Source: JAFAXA01 sp963777325
Lineage (GTDB): Bacteria; Pseudomonadota; Alphaproteobacteria; Acetobacterales; Acetobacteraceae
Assembly: GCA_963777325.1 (NCBI GenBank)
Contig: CAVZQE010000005.1
Coordinates: forward strand, 124,001 to 188,000
Direction: 5' to 3'
DNA length: 64,000 nt
A model generated the notes under the pieces. That model saw nothing but the letters and a program-made list of their open reading frames with translations, made no database searches and was not told the origin of the DNA. Shown here in pieces: positions 20,800 to 29,380 of this stretch. Position 1 is the first letter of the stretch, and each line of letters starts with the position of its first letter. Both the position numbers and the translations under genes were made by a program.

Positions 20800-21914
20800 T
20801 TACGTGTGAACTGAGCGCTGCCAGCCGACTTGTGAAACACTCACTATGCGACCGGCTTCCGCCCATGCCTCCCGTTCGGCCTCGGTGAAATCCGGGCGCA
20901 CCCTGCGGCCGCTATCCGCCGATTGCAGCCCCGCCTCGATCACCGCCATCAGCGCCGTCGCCTGCGCGGGCGTGACCGGAAGCGCACCATCGCCCCTATG
21001 GCGTCGCGGATCGCCGCGTAGTAGCGCCGGTAGTCGCCTCGCGGCGTCTCGATCTCCTGCGGCGGCGCGTCGGCGGTCAGGATGAGGGCCGGGTCCGGAT
21101 CGCTGCCCCAGCCGGGAGTGCCGGGCGTCTCGCCCGCGATCAGCCGGGCTTCCTGACCGTCGCCCCGTCGCTTCAGCATGGCGGCGTCTGTGCCGCGCGC
21201 GAGGAATCGTGGAGCCGTGTCGGCCGCCAGCATGCTCGCTTGCAGGATGACGCGCCTCGGGCCGTATCCAAGAACGGCCTGGAACCAGTCGGGCGACGAT
21301 CCGCCCCGGCGCTGGACTGCGACGTCGGCGCGAACGGTGTCGGGCGGTCCGAACAGAACCAGCGCCTGATCCGCCAGATGCGGGCCGAGGTCGTACCAGA
21401 GTCCCGCGCCGGGGCCGCCGCGCTCCCGCCAGCGGTCCCGGATATGGGGGCGGTAGCGGCTCATCTCGGACCGGACCTCGACCACCTCGCCGAGCCGGCC
21501 GCTTTCCACCGTTTGCCGAAGCGCCAGGAAATCGCTGTCGAACCGCCGGTTCTGGAACACGGACAGATGCCGCCCTTTCTCGGCGGCGAGACCGGCGAGC
21601 GCCCGGGCCTCGGCCAGCGTCAGGGTGAAGGGCTTGTCCACGACCACGTGCTTGCCGGCGCGCAGCGCGGCCTCGGCCAGCTTGGCATGCGTGTCGTTGG
21701 GCGTCGCGATGACCACCAGCGCGACGCCGGGATGCCGGACGGCGTCGAGCGGGTCGGTGACGATCTCCGCATCGGGATAGGCCGTGCGCGCGCTCTCGCC
21801 CTGGCGTGAGCCGATCACCGACAGGACGAGGCCAGGCACCGACGCGATCAGCGGCGCGTGGAAGACGCGGCCGGCATAGCCGAAACCGATCAGCGCAACC
21901 GCGACCGGGTCCAT
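20800..21914 (-). pseudogene. Gfo/Idh/MocA-family NAD(P)-dependent oxidoreductase, one frameshift
   Basis: The N-terminal Rossmann domain starts VALIGFGYAGRVFHAPLI, followed by ALVVIATPNDTHAKLAEAAL and the hallmark HVVVDKPFTLTLAEA (EKP/DKP motif with catalytic Lys) near residue 93. The C-terminal domain has LWYDLGPHLADQALVLFG with the catalytic His. The frame shifts in ATAGGGGCGA near 20995. In the adjacent frame the protein continues DGALPVTPAQATALMAVIEA, TEAEREAWAEAGRI and stops at 20800-20802. One missing G would give about 371 residues, a normal family size. The extreme tail after GRI runs into the lower-GC mobile scar, so it may have been altered by insertion. Confidence 0.85.
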
Positions 21915-21931
21915 GCTTCTCCCTCCCTGCG

Positions 21932-22678
21932 TCAGCCGCCCTGCTTCTCGGCCGCGGGCTGGTCAGGCTGCCCGGCCTCGCTCAGCCGCTTCTCGATCAT
22001 CCGCCGCCAGGGCGCGTCCGGCGGTGCTGCGGCCAGCGCCTCGGTGAACAGCAGGCGCGCATGGTCGGTGACGCGGCCTTCGGCTTCCGTTGTCGCCTCG
22101 GCCACCTCCATCGCGAGCAGCGGGTCGAACCGCATGCTGAGCGCCGTGCCCCACGCATCCGCCGCGCCCCGCATGTTCCGGCGGCTGGCCTCGGCATTGC
22201 CCAGCAGGATGAAGCCCTGGCGTCCCTCCTCGGTTTTCGGATCGATCCTGGCGAGCTGCTTGCGCAGTTCGGCGATGAGCGCGTCGTCCCGCTGTGCCTG
22301 CGCCTCGGCTGCCGCCATGCGCTCGGCGAGCGGCGCGTCCGGCAGGAACGGCGAGCCGCCCACCACGTAGAGCGCGAAGGCGGCGAGCGGCACAAGGATC
22401 AACGCCGCGAACAGCGGCTGGCGCGATGAGCGTCCGCCCGCCGGCTCCGGTCGCGCCGCCTCCGCGAGCAGCCGCCGCTGCACTTCGAGCACGGCGTTGC
22501 CGTATTCGGCGGCGTCGATCCGGCCCTCGTCCCGGTCGCGCGCAAGCTCGGCCAGTTGCGCCTGGTGCAGCGCGAGCGCGGCCTCCCGGCGTCCGCGCAG
22601 GGCCGCCTGCCGGCGCACCGTCAGCGCCAGCGGCGCAAGCGCGGCCATCGCCGCCGCCACGAGCACGAGCCAGATCAT
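21932..22678 (-). CDS. ccmI: Cytochrome c biogenesis protein CcmI
   Basis: A 248-residue CcmI that holds apocytochrome c for haem ligation. Two membrane helices are present (MIWLVLVAAAMAALAPLALT and LFAALILVPLAAFALYVVGG) around a cytoplasmic loop rich in Ala/Arg/Glu. The periplasmic part is a TPR-like region (EEGRQGFILLGNAEASRRNM). It is the last gene of the ccmCDEFGHI run, six bases after ccmH. Confidence 0.9.
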   Translation of the reverse strand: MIWLVLVAAAMAALAPLALTVRRQAALRGRREAALALHQAQLAELARDRDEGRIDAAEYGNAVLEVQRRLLAEAARPEPAGGRSSRQPLFAALILVPLAAFALYVVGGSPFLPDAPLAERMAAAEAQAQRDDALIAELRKQLARIDPKTEEGRQGFILLGNAEASRRNMRGAADAWGTALSMRFDPLLAMEVAEATTEAEGRVTDHARLLFTEALAAAPPDAPWRRMIEKRLSEAGQPDQPAAEKQGG

Positions 22679-22684
22679 CGCCGC

Positions 22685-23134
22685 TTAGGGCTTCAACAGC
22701 TCGGCGAGCCTGCGCTGCTCGTCGGCGGAGAGGGGCGGCGGCGCGGCCGCGATCCGCCGCCGCGTGAGCAGGACGGCGACGAAGGCGACCGTGAGCGCGA
22801 GCACGGGAGCCGCCCACAGCAGCAAGGTGGCCCACACGAAGGGCGGCGTCAGGCGCACGAAATCGCCGTAGCGCGCCACCATCCAGTCGATCACCTGCCG
22901 GTTCGTGTCGCCCGCCACCACGCGCTCACGGATGATGCGGCGCAGATCGCGGGCGAGATCGGCTTCCGATTCCTCGACGCTCTCGTTCTGGCAGACGAGG
23001 CAGCGAAGCTGGTGGCCGATCGCCTCCGCCCGCTGCTCCTGCGCGCGGTTGGGCAGCATCTCCGCCGGATTGCTGACCGCCCCGGCCGCCATCGGCCAGG
23101 CGAGAAGCAGCGCCAGGAGAAAAATCCGTTGCAT
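22685..23134 (-). CDS. ccmH: Cytochrome c maturation thiol-reductase CcmH
   Basis: A 149-residue protein, signal peptide MQRIFLLALLLAWPMAAGA, then the three-helix domain with the redox pair LRCLVCQNESVEESEADLAR (CxxC near residue 45). A C-terminal membrane anchor (ATLLLWAAPVLALTVAFVAV) follows. CcmH reduces the CxxCH cysteines of apocytochrome c. Its start overlaps the ccmG stop by one base. Confidence 0.95.
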   Translation of the reverse strand: MQRIFLLALLLAWPMAAGAVSNPAEMLPNRAQEQRAEAIGHQLRCLVCQNESVEESEADLARDLRRIIRERVVAGDTNRQVIDWMVARYGDFVRLTPPFVWATLLLWAAPVLALTVAFVAVLLTRRRIAAAPPPLSADEQRRLAELLKP

Positions 23135-23691
23135 CAGGCGTAGGCCCGCAGCAACGGGTTGAGTTCCTGCGCCACCACGCGGCCGCTGATGCCGCCCGCC
23201 CAGCGCCAGCGCACGACGCCGTGCTTGTCCACGAGGTAGGTCTCCGGCACGCCGTAGACGCCGAAATCGATCGCGACCCGCCCCGTCTGGTCGGTCGCGA
23301 GCCGCGCGTATGCGTCGCCGTTCTGCGCGAGGAAGCCCCGTGTCGCGTCCGGCTTGTCCTTGTAGGCGATGCCCCAAATCGGCACGCCCCGCTGCTTCAG
23401 GCTCATCAGCTCCGGCGCTTCCTCGACGCAGGGCAGGCACCAGGAGGCGAAGAAGTTGACCAGCACCGGGCCGGGCGGGGCGGCCAGGTCGCTGCTCGCG
23501 AACCCCGCATGCGGCGCGAGGCCGGGCAGATCGAACCGGGGCAGCTTCTTGCCCACCAGCGCCGAAGGCATGCCGCGTGGGTCGAACTTGCCGTCCTGCA
23601 TGCCGTCGAGCATCGCCCAGAAGGCGACCCCGCAGGCGGCGGCGGCGCCGAACGGCGCGAGCAGCAGGACGCGGCGGCGATCCGGCCTCAC
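23134..23691 (-). CDS. ccmG: Thiol:disulfide interchange protein CcmG/DsbE
   Basis: A 185-residue membrane-anchored thioredoxin-like reductase of the cytochrome c system. The N-terminal helix (RVLLLAPFGAAAACGVAFWA) anchors a domain with the active site NFFASWCLPCVEEAPEL near residue 85, and GVYGVPETYLVDKHG with the cis-Pro loop. It overlaps the ccmF end by four bases. Confidence 0.95.
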   Translation of the reverse strand: MRPDRRRVLLLAPFGAAAACGVAFWAMLDGMQDGKFDPRGMPSALVGKKLPRFDLPGLAPHAGFASSDLAAPPGPVLVNFFASWCLPCVEEAPELMSLKQRGVPIWGIAYKDKPDATRGFLAQNGDAYARLATDQTGRVAIDFGVYGVPETYLVDKHGVVRWRWAGGISGRVVAQELNPLLRAYA

Positions 23692-25646
23692 GCCGTCACC
23701 GTCGCGCGGCGGCGCACCGGCGCGCCGATGCGGAGCCGCCGGTCCGCGAGCGATAGGATGCCGCCCGCCGCCATCACCAGCGCGCCAAACCAGATCCAGG
23801 GCGCGAGGGGATTATAGTGCAGCCGCAGCACGGCGGCGCCGTCGCGCTCCTCGCCCAGCACGGAATACAGGTCGGCGAAGCCATTGGTGTGGATCGAAGT
23901 TTCGGACACGGTCTGCTTCTGGGTCGTGAAGGAGCGACGGGACGGGTGCAGCACGACGACCGTTTTTCCGCCCCTGGACACAAGCAGATCGGACACGCGC
24001 TCGGTGTAATTGGAGCCGGTCTCGTCGTGGATGTTCTCGAGCGTCCAGGCGTAGCCGGCGAGCTGCACGGTGTCGCCCGGCTTGACCGCGACGATCGTGC
24101 TGACCGCGAGCGACATGCCCGCGATCCCGGCGAGCGTCACGCCCATGCCGGCATGGGCGACGGTCGAGCCCCAGACGGCGGCGGGCTGCGACCGCAGCCG
24201 GTCGAAGCTGGCGCGGGCGGGCAGACGGAACAGTCTCGTGCGCTCGACGATCTCCGCCAACGCGCCCACGATGAGCCATGCCGCCGCCGCGAAGCCGAGC
24301 GCGGGCAGCCCCTGCCGCAGTCCGAGCGCCGCGACGACGCCGACCACCGCCGCCGCCAGCGCCGCCCACCACAGCCGGATCAGCGCCGGCCCAAGCTGGG
24401 CGCGCTTCCAGGAGAGCGTCGGCCCGATCGTCATCGCCAGGAACACGGGCGCCGCCAGCGGCAGCACGGTCATGTGGAAATAGGGCGGTCCCACGCTGAT
24501 CTTGCGGCCGAGCAGCAAATCCGCGAACAGCGGGTAGGTGGTGCCGGTCAGCACCACGGCCGCGATCGAGCAGAGCAGGATGTTGTTCAGCACGAGCGCG
24601 CCTTCCCGCGACACCGGCGCGAACAGGCCCGAGGTCGCGAGCGCGGGGGCGCGGAAGGCGAACAGCAGCAGCGCGCCGCCGATCACGAGCGCGAGCAGCG
24701 CCAGGATGAACACGCCCCGCGTTGGGTCGTTGGCGAACGCATGCACCGAATTCAGGATGCCCGAGCGGACCAGGAACGTGCCGGACAGGCTGAGCGAGAA
24801 CGTGCCGATCGCCAGCAGGATGGTCCAGGTCTTCAGCGCCTCCCGCTTCTCGACGACGATCGCCGAATGCAGCAGCGCCGTGCCGGTGAGCCAGGGCAGC
24901 AGCGACGCGTTCTCGACCGGATCCCAGAACCAGTAGCCGCCCCAGCCGAGCTCGTAATAGGCCCACCACGAGCCGAGCGCGATGCCGCCGGTGAGCAGGC
25001 ACCACGACGCGAGCGTCCAGGGCCGCACCCACCGCCCCCAGGCGGCATCGACGCGGCCTTCGAGCAGGGCGGCGATCGCAAAGGCGAACGGGATCGAGAA
25101 GCCGACATAGCCCGCGTAGAGCACGGGCGGGTGGAAGGCGAGGCCCGGATCTTGCAATAGCGGGTTCATGTCCCGCCCGTCGATCGGCGGCGGCCAGACG
25201 CGCAGGAAGGGGTTGGAGGTGGTCAGCGCAAACAGCAGGAAGCCGGAGGAGACAAGCCCGAGCACCCCGATCACCCGCGCCCGCAAGGTGGAAGGGAGGT
25301 TGCGCCCGAAAGCCGCGACCGCGCCGCCGCAGAGGGCCAGGATCAGGCACCAGAGCAGGATCGAGCCTTCGTGGTTCCCCCATGTCCCGGTGATCTTGTA
25401 GATCAGCGGCTTCAGCGCGCTGCTGTTCTCGGCGACGTTCATCACGGAGAAATCGTCGAGCACCGAGCTGCGGATCAGGCAGCCGTAGCTGAGGGCAAGC
25501 GCGATCAGCTGCCCGAGCGCGAGCGCGGGCGCGGCCGCCATCAGCCGCGCGTCCCGCTGCTGCGCGCCGAGCAGGGAGAGCAGCGCCTGCGCGGCGGCCA
25601 GCGCCACCGCGAGCGCCAGCGCGAAGTGACCGAGTTCGGGCGTCAT
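23688..25646 (-). CDS. ccmF: Haem lyase subunit CcmF
   Basis: A 652-residue polytopic membrane protein that attaches haem from holo-CcmE to apocytochrome c. The tryptophan-rich WWD motif is GGYWFWDPVENASLLPWL near residue 235. Conserved histidines sit in TGTWGNHEGSILLWCLILAL near 90 and GTALLHSAIVVEKR. The C-terminal periplasmic segment includes VSRGGKTVVVLHPSRRSF. The frame is intact through its nearly 2 kb, in contrast to several frameshifted genes in the window. Confidence 0.95.
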   Translation of the reverse strand: MTPELGHFALALAVALAAAQALLSLLGAQQRDARLMAAAPALALGQLIALALSYGCLIRSSVLDDFSVMNVAENSSALKPLIYKITGTWGNHEGSILLWCLILALCGGAVAAFGRNLPSTLRARVIGVLGLVSSGFLLFALTTSNPFLRVWPPPIDGRDMNPLLQDPGLAFHPPVLYAGYVGFSIPFAFAIAALLEGRVDAAWGRWVRPWTLASWCLLTGGIALGSWWAYYELGWGGYWFWDPVENASLLPWLTGTALLHSAIVVEKREALKTWTILLAIGTFSLSLSGTFLVRSGILNSVHAFANDPTRGVFILALLALVIGGALLLFAFRAPALATSGLFAPVSREGALVLNNILLCSIAAVVLTGTTYPLFADLLLGRKISVGPPYFHMTVLPLAAPVFLAMTIGPTLSWKRAQLGPALIRLWWAALAAAVVGVVAALGLRQGLPALGFAAAAWLIVGALAEIVERTRLFRLPARASFDRLRSQPAAVWGSTVAHAGMGVTLAGIAGMSLAVSTIVAVKPGDTVQLAGYAWTLENIHDETGSNYTERVSDLLVSRGGKTVVVLHPSRRSFTTQKQTVSETSIHTNGFADLYSVLGEERDGAAVLRLHYNPLAPWIWFGALVMAAGGILSLADRRLRIGAPVRRRATVTA

Positions 25647-25658
25647 CGACGGATCATC

Positions 25659-26165
25659 CTAGCTGCCCGCGCTCTTCGAGGCGGTGAGCGTGTTCCAGGT
25701 GGAGGCGGGCGGCGGCGGTCCCTGGTCCGGGTTCCAGTGGCCGCTGCGCTTCAGCGCGTCCGCGACCTCCTTGGGCATGTAGGTCTCGTCGTGCTTGGCC
25801 AACACCTCGCTCGCCTGGAACGAGCCGTCCGGCGTCCGCGCGCCGAGGGCGACGATGCCCTGCCCCTCGCGGAACAGGTCGGGGAGGATGCCCGCATAGC
25901 TCACCTCGACGCTGTGCGCGCCGTCCGTCACCGCGAACCGCGCCTCCGGCCGCCCCGCTTGCGTGAAGCGGGAGACGCTGCCCCGCACGACCAGGCCGCC
26001 CAGGCGCACGGCCCGGCCGGCCGGGGTCGCTTCGGTCGCGATATCGGTCGGGGAGACGAAGAACACGATCGTGTCGCTGACGGCGTAAAGGCCAAGACCG
26101 ACGGCCGTGCCGACGCCGGCGCCGCAGGCGAGCACGAGCAGGAGGCGACGACGGCTGCGCTTCAT
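25659..26165 (-). CDS. ccmE: Haem chaperone CcmE
   Basis: A 168-residue periplasmic haem carrier. An N-terminal helix (RRLLLVLACGAGVGTAVGLG) anchors an OB-fold. The covalent haem-binding site is VLAKHDETYMPKEVADAL, the His followed by the conserved DExYxP. RLGGLVVRGSVSR and GIVALGARTPDGSFQASEVL are further family blocks. The ATG at 26163-26165 overlaps the ccmD stop (ATGA). Confidence 0.95.
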   Translation of the reverse strand: MKRSRRRLLLVLACGAGVGTAVGLGLYAVSDTIVFFVSPTDIATEATPAGRAVRLGGLVVRGSVSRFTQAGRPEARFAVTDGAHSVEVSYAGILPDLFREGQGIVALGARTPDGSFQASEVLAKHDETYMPKEVADALKRSGHWNPDQGPPPPASTWNTLTASKSAGS

Positions 26166-26311
26166 CGCGCGCGGGGCTGCCGACGGCGCGTCTCGACGGC
26201 GGCGAGCCGGCGCTGGGCCGAGCGCCCGCGCATCCAGGCATCCACTCCGAGGGCGAGGGGGATCAGCACCCCGAGCGTATAGGACGCGGCGATATAGGGA
26301 AGGTGGGTCAT
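26162..26311 (-). CDS. ccmD: Haem exporter accessory protein CcmD
   Basis: A 49-residue single-helix protein that stabilises the CcmABC-CcmE complex and helps release haem-loaded CcmE. It starts MTHLPYIAASYTLGVLIPLA and ends with a basic tail (RSAQRRLAAVETRRRQ). Identity rests on size, the His/Tyr-Ile N-terminus, the single helix and its place between ccmC and ccmE with four-base overlaps on both sides. Confidence 0.9.
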   Translation of the reverse strand: MTHLPYIAASYTLGVLIPLALGVDAWMRGRSAQRRLAAVETRRRQPRAR

Positions 26312-27093
26312 CGTGCAGCCTCCTCATGCGCCCGGGCCATCAGCAGCGAACGGATGCGTCGCTCCATTACCGCGGCCCGGGTGCGCGCGACCACGATCGC
26401 CGCGAAGGCGAGCGTGTAGCCGAGCGCCGCCACCACCAGCGGCCAGAGCATGCCGATATACATGGTGGGCGCCCCGGTCAGCGTAATGCTTGCCGGCTGA
26501 TGCAGCGTATTCCACCAATCGACGCTGAACTTGATGATCGGCAGGTTGACCACGCCGACCAAACCGAGGATCGCCGCCGAGCGGTAGCCGCGCTCGCGGT
26601 CGTCGAAGGCGCGGATCAGCGCGACATGACCGAGATAGAGGAAGAACAGCACGAGCACGGACGTGAGCCGCGCGTCCCAGACCCACCACGCGCCCCACAT
26701 CGGCTTGCCCCAGAGGCTGCCGGTCGCGAGGCAGAGCGCCGTGAACGCGGCCCCGACCGGGCCGATCTCCGCCGCCGCCAAATCGGCCAGCGGATGCCGC
26801 CAGACGATGGAGGCGAGCGAGCAGGCGGCCAGCGCCATGTAGCCCGCCGAGGCGAGCCAGGCGGCGGGGACATGCACATACATGATCCGCACCGCGTCGC
26901 CCTGCTGCCAGTCGGCGGGCGCGAAGAACAGCCCCCACGCGAGGCCGGTTGCGAGCAGGACGATGGCGCTCAATGAGAGCCACGGCAGAACCACGCCGGA
27001 GACGCGCAGGAACCGCCCCGGATTGGCGAAGCGGTGCAGGTTGCGCCCGGGCCTGCGATCCGGCACGGGCGCGTTGACGGTGCTGGCGTCCAC
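26308..27093 (-). CDS. ccmC: Haem exporter membrane subunit CcmC
   Basis: A 261-residue, six-helix protein of the haem-handling family that loads haem onto CcmE. The WWD motif is WGKPMWGAWWVWDARLTSV near residue 130, flanked by the two conserved periplasmic histidines (MYVHVPAAW and WWNTLHQPASI). It is the first gene of the operon here. The ATP-binding partner CcmA and permease CcmB are not upstream, where a divergent YciI gene begins, so they must be encoded elsewhere. Confidence 0.95.
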   Translation of the reverse strand: MDASTVNAPVPDRRPGRNLHRFANPGRFLRVSGVVLPWLSLSAIVLLATGLAWGLFFAPADWQQGDAVRIMYVHVPAAWLASAGYMALAACSLASIVWRHPLADLAAAEIGPVGAAFTALCLATGSLWGKPMWGAWWVWDARLTSVLVLFFLYLGHVALIRAFDDRERGYRSAAILGLVGVVNLPIIKFSVDWWNTLHQPASITLTGAPTMYIGMLWPLVVAALGYTLAFAAIVVARTRAAVMERRIRSLLMARAHEEAAR

Positions 27094-27193
27094 GGGCGCA
27101 CCATAGAGACAGACCCGCGCGGTTTGAAGCCGTCGCGTTGGCGTGCCCGGAACCCGGCTGTAGGCTCAGGCCATCAACAGGAGGTTACAGTCG

Positions 27194-27484
27194 ATGCTGT
27201 TCGCCATCTTCTGCGCCGACCGGCCGCAAAGCCTCGATCTCTGCGCCGCCACGCGCCCGGAGCATATCGCCTATCTGGAGACGTACAAGTCGAAGCTGGT
27301 CGAGGTCGGCCCGCTGCTCGACGCCGACGGCCGCCCCTGCGGCAGCCTGCTCATCGTCGATGTCGAGGACCGGGCGGCGGCGGAGGGCTTCGCCGCCGGC
27401 GACCCGTACGCCAAGGCCGGCCTGTTCGAGAGCACGATCGTACGCGGCTACCGTACCGTGTTCCGGGACGGGGATGTGGTGTGA
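27194..27484 (+). CDS. YciI-family protein
   Basis: A 96-residue YCII-domain protein, a ferredoxin-like dimer of uncertain biochemical role. MLFAIFCADRP, then ATRPEHIAYLETYK with the conserved His, and the central VGPLLDADGRPCGSLLIVDV are typical. ATG at 27194 is preceded by AGGAGGT. The stop is overlapped by the next gene (GTGA), so the two are coupled. Fused or paired YciI proteins occur with many enzymes, so a function is not assigned. Confidence 0.85.
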   Translation: MLFAIFCADRPQSLDLCAATRPEHIAYLETYKSKLVEVGPLLDADGRPCGSLLIVDVEDRAAAEGFAAGDPYAKAGLFESTIVRGYRTVFRDGDVV

Positions 27485-27900
27485 CCGCCTACTGGCTCGT
27501 CAAGACCGAGCCGGACGCGTTCGGCTGGGAGCAGCAGGTGGCGCAGGGCGTCGAGCCATGGACGGGCGTGCGCAACCACCAGGCCCGCCGCAATCTGGCC
27601 GCCATGAGGACGGGCGACCGGGCGTTCTTCTATCACTCCAATGTCGGGAAAGAGATCGTCGGCGTGGTCGAGGTCGTGCGCGAGGCGTATCCCGACCCGA
27701 CGGCGAAGTCGGGCAACTGGGTGTGCGTGGACATGCGCACCGTCGGCCCGATGCCCAGGACGGTCACGCTGGCCGCGATGAAGGCCGATCCGGCGCTCGC
27801 GGATCTGTCGCTGCTGCGCCTGTCGCGCCTCTCCGTCGCCCCGGTCGGCGCAGCGCACTGGCGGCACATCTGCAAGCTCGGGGGGTGGAGAGATCCGTAA
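27481..27900 (+). CDS. EVE-domain protein (PUA-like, modified-base reader family)
   Basis: A 139-residue protein formed almost wholly of an EVE domain. It begins with a GTG inside the YciI stop: VTAYWLVKTEPDAFGW is the usual EVE N-terminus. WTGVRNHQARRNLAAMRTGD and FFYHSNVGKEIVGVVEVV follow, and the last third contains LADLSLLRLSRLSVAPV. EVE domains are relatives of PUA and YTH folds and may bind modified nucleotides in DNA or RNA. There is no adjacent restriction or modification gene here. Confidence 0.9.
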   Translation: MTAYWLVKTEPDAFGWEQQVAQGVEPWTGVRNHQARRNLAAMRTGDRAFFYHSNVGKEIVGVVEVVREAYPDPTAKSGNWVCVDMRTVGPMPRTVTLAAMKADPALADLSLLRLSRLSVAPVGAAHWRHICKLGGWRDP

Positions 27901-27904
27901 CTTT

Positions 27905-28327
27905 TCAGAGATCACGCATTTGTCTCAAGGTCTCAATGTCGTACTCTCCTTTCGAGATAACAAACATCGGCCCGTTCGGCTGTTTCCCTTCGAGATATTG
28001 ATGGCATGCGCCAGGAAGATCGATCACTCCGTCTATCAGAGTCGCAAACTGTTTGGCTGTATTTGTGGGCATTCTGCAAGAAAAGCTTTCAGCGCCCGTC
28101 GCAAGTATTTCAAGCTCCGAAGGTGTGTCAGAAGCAGTTACGTTAACGATACACCTGCCGTCAGACCAGATCGGCGGCCCATCACCAATCGTGAAGCATC
28201 GCAATCTGGCGAGTTCGAGAAATGAGCGTGATAGCCAGCGAAGCCCGCTCTCATCGCACGCAATGATGAAGGCAGGTTCACCGGCAAATGCGGAAGTGCG
28301 GACCAGAAAGGAAGTCGGCGAACTCAT
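27905..28327 (-). CDS. Putative immunity protein of the adjacent toxin
   Basis: A 140-residue soluble protein with no family I recognise. It begins MSSPTSFLVRTSAFAGEPAF and contains IWSDGRCIVNVTASDTPSEL. The ATG at 28325-28327 overlaps the stop of the upstream toxin-like gene by four bases (ATGA), the standard layout for toxin/immunity pairs. Base composition is near 50% GC by eye, far below the neighbours, which fits horizontal acquisition. Function as immunity is inferred from size, order, overlap and composition. Confidence 0.5.
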   Translation of the reverse strand: MSSPTSFLVRTSAFAGEPAFIIACDESGLRWLSRSFLELARLRCFTIGDGPPIWSDGRCIVNVTASDTPSELEILATGAESFSCRMPTNTAKQFATLIDGVIDLPGACHQYLEGKQPNGPMFVISKGEYDIETLRQMRDL

Positions 28328-29345
28328 GAGCTTGCTTTGCGAGGGGGGAGATCGTTGATCGGAATTCTCTGCCATGGCGAATTGGATCCTTTGTGGCTGT
28401 TATAATCCCAGTGCGGATTGTGCCATTTGTCGTCAGGGTGATACCGCCACTCGCCTCCGGTTTCGTCCCAAAGACTTTTTCCGCCCTTGGCCGCCTCAGA
28501 AGGCCGACTTGCAGGACCCAAGGTAAGTCTGCTTGGGTTTTGAACTGGAGGAAGATCCCCATCTGGCGGCAAGCCTCGCGAAACAGGCCTGCCAGCGTCG
28601 CTCGGGTCGCCGGAGGGTCGCGCCTGTGATGATGGTGTGCTTGGCCGAGAAATTCGTTTGGGCGCAACCTGTCGCAGCATCGCGCCGGCGGCCGCTCGGG
28701 CGGCGGCCGCCGCACCTCCGGCGGCCCCAGCGCCGATGATGCCGAGGCCGGTCTCGACGGGGTACACCGGCCGGATGGCATCCTCTCCGGGATCGGGTGG
28801 TTGGTTGCTCTTCTCGACGGCCGCGACCGTCGACGGGTCGCGGGCGCGCTGCTGTGCATCGGCAGGAAGCGCCGCCAGCGATCAAGGCCAATGACCTGCA
28901 TGGCTTCCGCGAGCTTTTCGGCAGCGCCCGTAGTTCGGCATGGCTGCTGGCCAGATCGGCAAGGCGGACCGCAGCGCGGAGTTTCACAACCACTGGATCA
29001 TCGGCGGCGCGGCCGAAGAAGTGTTCGGCGAAGCTCGCCTGATCGAGCTTGGCGCCCTGGCTGCACGCGCTCATCACCTCGGTCATCCGCGACAGAGTTT
29101 TCGTATCGAGTTGAACCGAGGCGCGCCCACGCAGGGAAGGCGGCAGGGAACCGACCGCGCCGTATGCGACGGCTTGAATGCGTTGGGGAAGCCCATCCGG
29201 GCCGAACATGCCAGCGCTTCGAGAGTCACCTTGGGGCGATAGCGGAGATCTGCCGCTGCCAAACCACCCGTGCTCCTGCCGTCCTTGATCTTGCCAGCCC
29301 ACCCATACGCCCCGTCATCGGTTGGGGAGGCCGACTAACACTTTT
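28324..29345 (-). pseudogene. Polymorphic-toxin-like protein with C-terminal toxin module, multiply frameshifted
   Basis: On the minus strand a coding path can be followed through at least three frames. It includes GWAGKIKDGRSTGGLAAADL near 29300, MFGPDGLPQRIQAVAYGAVG, LSRMTEVMSACSQGAKLDQA, then LAEAMQVIGLDRW, ALPADAQQRARDPSTVAAVE and a Gly/Ala-rich hydrophobic stretch (GIIGAGAAGGAAAAARAA). A proline-rich linker leads to the C-terminal module GGEWRYHPDDKWHNPHWDYN, whose Trp/His-rich pattern resembles the tips of secreted polymorphic toxins. Shifts lie near 29205, 28930 and 28870. The 5' boundary is uncertain because a TAG lies just upstream in the leading frame. No Rhs or two-partner secretion region is present, so it may be an orphan toxin tip. 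Confidence 0.45.
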
Positions 29346-29380
29346 CTGCTAACAATTCGTTTTCGGCAAAAGCCGGGGGG

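Noticed and set aside
28639..28894. Plus-strand frames across the toxin region
   Set aside because: The minus-strand path has coherent Trp/His-rich and linker segments; plus-strand translations are low-complexity.
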